A DNA stretch of 64,000 bases. Origin: Gerris lacustris. Its lineage: Eukaryota > Arthropoda > Insecta > Hemiptera > Gerridae. Shown in pieces: positions 58,381 through 64,000 of this stretch. The position numbers were made by a program, and so were the translations under genes. The DNA lies in contig OX578280.1 of NCBI GenBank assembly GCA_951217055.1, positions 34,663,128 through 34,727,127 on the forward strand, given 5' to 3'. Numbering within the stretch: position 1 is the stretch's first letter; each line of letters starts with the position of its first letter. The notes beneath the pieces are model-generated. The model was not told the DNA's origin and did not search any database. It was given only the letters and a program-made list of their open reading frames with translations.

Positions 58381-58730
58381 CTAATGACCACACCTCGCTT
58401 CGGTGGTACAATGTACAAATGTATGATGTGTGAAGTAGCTGGAACTCTCCCCCACGGAGCGTAAAATGGGCCTAAAAGATGGCCTAATTACTAGGTTCGA
58501 ACAAGTGGTTCGTCCTACCCGTTCTAGTAGGAAGTACTAGATTACTACTTCTGCTACTACTATATTATGTAGGTTAAATTTATAGGTCTAGGTCTAGGTT
58601 TCATTTGTTTTTATTTATAAGTAGGTTTCCCTCCTAATCTACATATAATTGACCACTAATAATATCATTACAATAAAAAGCAATCAATATTTATCGAACT
58701 GCACTCTTATTATAAAATTGTTAACAAAGT
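58381..58730. other. No gene recognised
   Basis: Continues with a moderately GC-rich patch (58395-58520) probably belonging to the same SINE-like unit, then AT-rich sequence. Confidence 0.4.
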
Positions 58731-58912
58731 GATTTAAAATTCACGATAGAAGAAAAAAAAAAATAAAGTGAAAATATGAATTCTCTTTGAGATAAACGTA
58801 AAGTATGAAAGTCTGACAGTTTAAAGAGTCAAGAAGGGTTAAGCATAAAGCAAGTGTTTGAGGTCTACCCGAGAATAGGAGGGTAAGGTGAAAATTGGAG
58901 TCGTGGTTTGAA

Positions 58913-58946
58913 TTCCTTGCCTTACTCGGCTCGGTAAGGCAAGGAA
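58913..58946. repeat. Perfect 13-bp stem hairpin, 8-nt loop
   Basis: TTCCTTGCCTTAC, loop TCGGCTCG, GTAAGGCAAGGAA. It is preceded by GTGGTTTGAATTCC, which is weakly B-box-like, so it may be part of another tRNA-like repeat. Confidence 0.85.
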
Positions 58947-58987
58947 GGGAAAACCTTGAGTTTTGAAAATAAATCCCCAACACGTAT

Positions 58988-59480
58988 ATGGTTACTATCA
59001 GAGAGGCTCTATCTGAGCAAGCGAGAGTAATTCAACTGCAATTCTCTCTTTTCTCCTTTATCCTTTACATTGATCTCTCTATATCCTCTCTATCTCTTAG
59101 CTATTCCTTCCTTTACCCTCTTTATCTTATAAGGCAATCGCAAAAACTTCCAATGGTTTATCCATTTTGCCAAATGCAAGGATTTCTGCAACGGGGATTT
59201 ATCAAAATCGATTCGTTCTACAATAGATAATCAACACAACACCAAGAGTTTATAATTGTTATTATAAAAACTATAATTTTACATTCAAACAACTTAAAAA
59301 TCAAAGTTGCTTGTAAGTAATGAAAAAGATTAATTATGCCTCATAAAAAGACAAGTGAGACATATAGCTGAGCAAGTGAGATCTGTGAGACACATGGCTT
59401 CACATAAGTGTAAAATAAATTATAATGATAATAGATATAAATAATTACAAGATAAAAAGAACATTTTATATACTACGTTT
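58988..59480. other. No gene recognised
   Basis: An 80-codon plus-strand frame at 58988-59230 is dominated by a pyrimidine-rich segment (leucine, serine, phenylalanine) and has no recognisable domain. Confidence 0.4.
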
Positions 59481-59489
59481 TTAAATTTT

Positions 59490-59790
59490 CTGTCATAAAT
59501 CATAAATTTGAAATCCGTCAAAATGAAGATCGTAAATATGGGTCATGTCAAAACAAATAAAATAACTTGCGGATTTTTTCCTAACTAACTTTCCATACAG
59601 CAAAATTTGCTGAAAGCGAATAAAACTCTGCTGAAATATGGCTAAAAGTATTAAATTGATGCATTATCATCGTGTTCTGAGCTTTCTAAAAGTTTTAAAT
59701 GTCTAGCTACGCGGGAAGTTAGTTAAAAATCGATTGCAAGATTTGTTCTGGACAAACAAACAAGAAATCAAGCTAATAAAAACGTAGTAA
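59490..59790 (-). repeat. Family U repeat, copy 2
   Basis: Reverse complement of 22490-22800, for example TTCTGTCATAAATCATAAAT, TGCTGAAAGCGAATAAAACT and AGTTAAAAATCGATTGCAAG. Same extent at both ends, suggesting the ~300-bp unit is a full copy. Confidence 0.85.
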
Positions 59791-59807
59791 AATAAGAAGA
59801 TACTAAA

Positions 59808-59845
59808 TACTAGACATCGCGTGGCTTTATCATCATAAGTAATTG
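59808..59845 (-). repeat. Solitary end of a GCGAGC-family element
   Basis: TAGACATCGCGTGGCTTTATCAT is the reverse complement of the conserved tail ATGATAGAGCCACGCGATG seen at 17699-17717. Confidence 0.6.
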
Positions 59846-59849
59846 ATGA

Positions 59850-60285
59850 TCTACAATCTAAATTCATTCAAAAACACCCTAACATTGAGAAGTGAGCCGT
59901 AGTGAGCAGTAGTCGTTAGGTAACGGCTTCTGGAGGTTGATAAGGGAATTGAGTAGCCCCTTATAGTTGAATACTAACAAATACTCGTAGTTATTCATGA
60001 TGTGTTGATAGGTAAAGAGGATGATTGGAATAGGTATTGAAGGTAGTGCCAGCACCCCCATTCCAATAATTCATAAAAACCTTCCTACATTACGCATTGA
60101 GCTTCTTTTCAACTATTATTTTAAATGCATCACTTCACTAAATAAACACTTCTCCTTGTACCAAGTAAAAATGTGCTTGTACGTTTCAATAGTAGGTTGG
60201 ACGATGCATATGATGTGTATGAGGTTTTATTAAAATCAATAGGTCAGTGATGTACGTAAGATATATTCGTAAAAGTGTTGTTTTT
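59850..60285. other. No gene recognised
   Basis: Two opposing frames (59879-60061 and 60021-60233) overlap and have no recognisable domain. Confidence 0.4.
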
Positions 60286-60288
60286 ACT

Positions 60289-60890
60289 TTCTCATATAAA
60301 GAGAAGTTATTGTGATGGCGCGAAAATTCGATATTGAGATTTTTATGTATTTACACGTTTTGAGGTCCTCTGAGTCCAAAAAAGTGGTTTTTAAAAAATG
60401 TCTATTTGTCGTCTGTCGTCTGTCTGTGCAGACACCTGGAGCCTAAACTACTGAGCCGATTTGACGAAATTTGGTATACATGTTCAGAACAATCATACCC
60501 CGAAGCGAAATCGAGACATGAATTTTAGCTCCAAATTTGGGGCGAAATCCCCAATAACTTTGAAATTGTGAAAAAATTATTTCTCGAAAACAGTTTCGAC
60601 AATTTTGATTAAAAAGTTCTAATATGTAGACCATTTAAATACGTATCTAACGATATAAGCCGTTTTCTCGGGAAAAATCTAGTTCCTGAGAAAATAGCTT
60701 AAAACGTGGACAGTGAGAGCCCGAGTTCGATTCCCCGCCCAGGAGAAGTTATTTTTTATGATACATTTTGATGAAATGTTCAATAATAATTAAATGTACA
60801 TACGGAAACTTATAAATGGAAACACTGGGCTAAGTAATTATGAACTCGTGTATGAGAAAGTTTGTCTGAGTAGTCTTGGACCGATTTCTT
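60289..60890 (-). mobile_element. Family Y element, inverted full copy
   Basis: Starts with the hairpin ACTTTCTCATATAAAGAGAA and GTTATTGTGATGGCGCGAAA, then TCGTCTGTCGTCTGTCTGTG, GATTTGACGAAATTTGGTAT, CATACCCCGAAGCGAAATCG, GATATAAGCCGTTTTCTCGG, the tRNA-like GAGTTCGATTCCCCGCCC, and TGAGTAGTCTTGGACCGATT at its end. It mirrors 54541-55172 along its whole length. Confidence 0.9.
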
Positions 60891-60899
60891 CTTTTTAAA

Positions 60900-61635
60900 A
60901 GTTTAAACCCGATTTAAAGGTTTTTATTATCGCAGAAACTATGTTCATGGTCATGTTAACGGGTGGACACGAGACCAAATATTTCCCTGAAGAAACTTCT
61001 GTATATTCGGAAGCAATAAATCTAACAAAATTAAATAAAACAATTGAAAAGAAAGCTTTAATTTACGGGAATTTTGATGCAATGATTACAAACAGGGGTG
61101 TTTTTAATTTACTTATCACATATTAGCAAAAATTAGAAAAGCAATATATCCAAAGCAAAAGCTGAAAGGACCAAAAGGGCGACAAAAACAGGCTTTTAAA
61201 TGTACACACTTCTGCACTCAAGCTAGGTGGAAGGTTAGTAAATTCTCTCAGGAAACTATAAATCAAGCAGGCACATGAATTATGAATTGCTTGGACTTTA
61301 TGTTTTCTCAAATAGAGTGCCTCTTACAAATGTACATCTATAAACCCTACAGATCCTTTTCCTTCACACACCACGTCTAACCATTCGAAGCATGATATAG
61401 GCTACACCTCACAAAAATAAGGTTTTAGATTTAATGTCAAACAATTACAATAGAATAGAAGATTCTGATTGATAGAAGAATCATAGAATATAATATAGAA
61501 TTCTTAATGATTCTAGTCACTCAATATATTATCGTACCTACTCTACACTATATTAGGCAACATAAGACTCAGAATATATAAAGCACTTTACAGTTGAAAT
61601 GTGATTATTTTTAGACAATTAAAAGCTTTAGAATA
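60900..61635. other. No gene recognised
   Basis: Frames at 60941-61126 (+) and 61123-61311 (-) have no recognisable domain or splice context. Confidence 0.4.
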
Positions 61636-61654
61636 CATTTTCTTAGAAAAACAT

Positions 61655-61729
61655 AAAATTGGACTCATAGTTTTTAAAAGAAGAAATTGTGGACAGACAG
61701 ATGCAGGATCAAACTGTACCGTGATGTCT
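61655..61729 (+). repeat. Family X copy, left part, split by a LINE
   Basis: TTGTGGACAGACAGATGCAG, GATCAAACTGTACCGTGATG is the X segment that normally precedes TCTGAAACGGATTTCTG; that continuation resumes at 62431. Confidence 0.8.
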
Positions 61730-62424
61730 TTTTTTTTTTTTATTTGAATATTAAAAAGACATGTTATAAGCAATAAAGATGACATAAGTTTGATATTGAC
61801 TTGTTACACATGATGTGGGAAACTGCCCATTGACAGTACTCACGGTATTATGCAGACATGAATATTACATTTTATTAATGGATGTTTAATAGGACACGAG
61901 GCCACTGTATTTTTAGGCGTCGAGGAGGGTTACCAGGCATGAATGGTGATGTTAGGTTGTAGATTATAGGATTAGGATGATGGAAAATTGAGTCAAGGAA
62001 TGATTTGAATCGAGGGGTGGCTAGGTCGCAAACAAAGAGGTCATTGTGAAGGGTAAAGTTGGAGACATAGAAAGGAGTGTTAGTTATATTCTTCTAAGGA
62101 TTTTGGATTGAAGGGATTGGATACGGTAGGAGTTGGAACGCTTGGTGCATCCCCAGAGTTCAATACCATATGACCAAGTGGGCTTAATTATGGTGTTATA
62201 AATAAGTAATTTGTTATGTATGTTGAGTTTAGATGTGTAGTGTAAGAGTCTGTGTAAAAGTTTGTAGCGTCGGTTGCAGTCTTGTCGTTTAAGTATTGTG
62301 TGGTGTGCCCATGTTAATCGCATATCCATGTGTAACCCAAGGTAGCGGACAAAACTGCAGTGAGAGATAGGCATTTGATTCAGAGTTACCGGTTCGCATA
62401 TTCCATGTCTTAGACTGAATGTGA
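61730..62424 (-). mobile_element. 5'-truncated jockey-like LINE insertion
   Basis: The insert is flanked by direct copies of CGTGATGTCT (61720-61729 and 62425-62434), a 10-bp target-site duplication. It starts on the plus strand with a run of 12 T, the reverse complement of a poly(A) tail. On the minus strand it contains the end of a reverse-transcriptase gene followed by a ~130-bp 3' untranslated region. Poly(A), variable target duplication and severe 5' truncation are the products of target-primed reverse transcription. Confidence 0.92.
61875..62374 (-). pseudogene. Jockey-clade LINE ORF2 carboxy-terminal fragment, frameshifted
   Basis: The first frame (62374-62084) reads RYLGLHMDMRLTWAHH near its start and IYNTIIKPTWSYGIELWG further on, ending SLQSKILRRI. 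These are the conserved carboxy-terminal blocks after the reverse-transcriptase catalytic domain in jockey-type non-LTR elements. A one-base-type frameshift at about 62087-62090 then moves the reading to another frame (62090-61875), which continues NTPFYVSN..., HPNPIIYNLTSPFMPGN and PPRRLKIQWPR to a TAA at 61875-61877. Together the frames match the usual end of the protein. The endonuclease and the catalytic YADD region lie upstream of the truncation point, so this copy is dead. The single frameshift and preserved motifs suggest a fairly young insertion. Confidence 0.92.
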
Positions 62425-62510
62425 CGTGATGTCTGAAACGGATTTCTGAATGGTTTTTTTTTTAATATTTGATCTTTATAGAACGATCACATAGCTTCCG
62501 TGGGTGAACT
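62425..62510 (+). repeat. Family X copy, right part after LINE
   Basis: ATGTCTGAAACGGATTTCTG and GAACGATCACATAGCTTCCG resume the X copy broken at 61729. Confidence 0.85.
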
Positions 62511-62711
62511 GAAGGAGATGATACAGTCGAAAATCGTCTGACGGCACAACTTTGCTAAATTTATACACCTGAGAGATTATATTCCTTTGTCAAAAAAAAT
62601 ATACATGTATAATTTGTTCATAGAATAGTTAGGGCAAATTTGTTGTTAGGGGGAATTTGTTTAATGAGGGCCCGCCATCTTTTCTACAAACCGCCTCATA
62701 TTCTTCAGTTT

Positions 62712-62750
62712 TACCAGCTTCTGTAACCTTCAGTAAGCTTGGAGGCAATA
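62712..62750 (+). repeat. Family X terminal hairpin sequence
   Basis: CAGCTTCTGTAACCTTCAGT then AAGCTTGGAGGCAA is a mutated X end. About 200 bases of unassigned sequence (62511-62711) separate it from the preceding X part, which may be a further insertion. Confidence 0.65.
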
Positions 62751-62759
62751 TTAAAATAA

Positions 62760-63115
62760 CTAATATTTAAAATTAAAGATAAGAAATTAAGATGAGAAAT
62801 AGAAAGTTTTAACTTTTAATAGTTTAATGATGAAAAAATTATTTAGTTACAATTTTTTTTTTTTTTTTAAAAGTAAAATTCATAGCTAGATTTTTTAAAT
62901 ATAAATTATCCATTTTAGTGGTTTATATTATGAAATACATAAGGAAATCGATTAAAATTCTAATGGCATTGTCTGATGAAAAAGGGAATCCAATCTGGCA
63001 ACTTTAAATGAACCTTAAAAATATGCATTCAGAAATTTTTCATTTCGTTTCACTAAATGGATTCAAATATTAAGTAAGTTCAATTTACACTATTAAGGTT
63101 GTCATTTCAATATCT
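62760..63115. other. AT-rich stretch without recognised features
   Basis: No ORF or repeat recognised. Confidence 0.4.
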
Positions 63116-63119
63116 AATC

Positions 63120-63270
63120 ATTATGCTTCCAATGTTACAGAAGATAACGAAACCATAGTGATCATGTCATTTTTTTATGTCTCCGAATTCAAAAATTCCA
63201 AGAGAGAAATCTGTTTCAGGCATCAGAGAACAGTTATGGTCTCGTTTTCGTTGGGTCTGTTAAACAATAT
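63120..63270 (-). repeat. Family X repeat, partial copy
   Basis: ATGCTTCCAATGTTACAGAA (decayed end), CATAGTGATCATGTCA, AAAAATTCCAAGAGAGAAAT and CTGTTTCAGGCATCAGAGAA follow the X order on the minus strand. Confidence 0.75.
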
Positions 63271-63351
63271 TGCGATCTAACACACAGCAACACCAATACA
63301 ACATGATATTTCTTCTTTAACTTGTAGTTTTGAACCCTTAAGATGTAATTT

Positions 63352-63479
63352 TTTCATCAACAATTTGTCTTATTGAAAATGTTTGGCCTTGTATAGCCCC
63401 CCCCCCCCCCCCCCCCCCCTATACAAGGCCAACCCTATACAAGGCCAAACATTTTCAATAAGAGAAATTGTTGATGAAA
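63352..63479. repeat. Inverted repeat with 45-bp arms around a C tract
   Basis: Left arm 63352-63396 and right arm 63435-63479 differ at one base. Between them are a run of about 22 C and an extra direct copy of CTATACAAGGCCAA (63420-63433). ACATGATATT occurs at 63301-63310 and 63480-63489 and could be a target duplication. Confidence 0.9.
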
Positions 63480-63534
63480 ACATGATATTGTTTTTAGAAA
63501 CCTATATCGTCTAATTTATTTAATTTCCCCCCTC

Positions 63535-64000
63535 TTTTTATTAGGGTTTCGTAGATCATCCTCGAAACTTATGCCGAGGGTGATGTGTCTATCTGTCCGT
63601 CGAACTTTGAATCATATCCCTAGAACCGTTCACGCTAAAGATGTAAAATTTAAAATAAACATTTAATATGCTCATACGTAATTCGCAAAAATGTGCAAAG
63701 CTCAAATTTTTAATTTTCGAGATAGGTGTGATGAAAGCTACTGAAAAGTAGATTACAAAATATATATGACTTTTTATAAGTACTGTGCTTTATACCGCTA
63801 ATATTGCGTTTTTAGCGCCAACATTTTACCCCAAACAAATGCCTCCCCCCAACCACCTAGTCCTAAAATTATAAAATAATTTATGCAAATACCTTATGAT
63901 AGGGTAATGAAAATTGCCAGAAAAAAATAATTTAACGTTTTGATACTACCGATAAAAAACATTGCAACCCCCGAGGAAGAGAACCAGGGAACCTACTCTA
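63535..64000 (-). mobile_element. Family W SINE-like element, running off the window
   Basis: The plus strand starts TTAGGGTTTCGTAGATCATC, the reverse of the W tail, continues with ATGCCGAGGGTGATGTGTCT and ends with CCCCGAGGAAGAGAACCAGG, a mutated form of the B-box-like head of the copy at 5575-6027. The element may extend beyond base 64000. Confidence 0.65.

Overview
The window looks like AT-rich, repeat-saturated, non-coding nuclear DNA from a metazoan, most likely an arthropod. The evidence is the absence of compact ORFs, rRNA and bacterial-style gene organisation; the many tRNA-derived SINE-like units; a jockey-clade LINE carboxy-terminal fragment; a ZBED5/SCAND3-type hAT transposase remnant; and dozens of short, old repeat copies. 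The jockey fragment is the best pointer to arthropods. I cannot name the species. I found no host protein-coding gene that I would defend. The only two protein-coding signals I recognise are broken transposon genes: hAT at 6980-7357 and jockey LINE at 61875-62374, both on the minus strand.

Layout. 1-8 kb: tRNA-like SINE pieces, degraded dispersed repeats, and the 3' end of a hAT element. 8-15 kb: a long inverted repeat, a perfect 38-bp palindrome, (AT)n and (AC)n tracts, and two copies of repeat family X. 16.9-18.7 kb: two nearly identical ~740-bp elements with 15-bp inverted termini (the 'GCGAGC' family), side by side. 19-26 kb: microsatellites, further X copies, families U and V, a divergent GCGAGC-family copy. 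26-29 kb: nothing recognisable. 29-36 kb: three long inverted repeats, a family Y copy, and a GC-rich island. 36.9-40.1 kb: three complete-looking terminal-inverted-repeat elements in a row. 40-52 kb: mostly plain AT-rich DNA with a 45-bp minisatellite, a ~145-bp tandem array and scattered family pieces. 54-57 kb: a dense nest, with a 3-copy tandem array, two family Y copies, a 1-kb four-part fold-back element inserted in the second, and another inverted repeat. 58-64 kb: a Ser/Leu-tRNA-like SINE with a small hAT derivative inside it, family U and Y copies, a LINE inserted in an X copy with target-site duplications, and a SINE-like W copy running off the end.

Working family labels (mine, not published names). 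X: ends in a hairpin around CTTCCGTTACCTTCGGTAAG. Y: ends in an ACTTTCTC...GAGAAAGT hairpin and carries a tRNA-like segment. Z: ends ACTTTTCCTCACT. GCGAGC: ends ATTGAAGCGAGCGTA. W: SINE-like with tail CTACGAAACCCTAA. U and V: dispersed ~300-bp and ~50-bp repeats.

The most interesting signals are: (i) several unrelated-looking families (X, Y, Z, GCGAGC) that share a design of a short palindrome at an end, a core resembling AAATTTCATCAAAATCGG and a CAGA/TCTG tract; (ii) an unusually high number of long inverted repeats able to make double-stranded RNA; (iii) two similar 44- and 46-nt exon-like units on the minus strand, 27.6 kb apart, each beginning with a splice-donor sequence directly after an acceptor, as in recursive-splicing exons. 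All coordinates of diverged repeats are by eye and approximate to roughly 10-20 bases unless stated.
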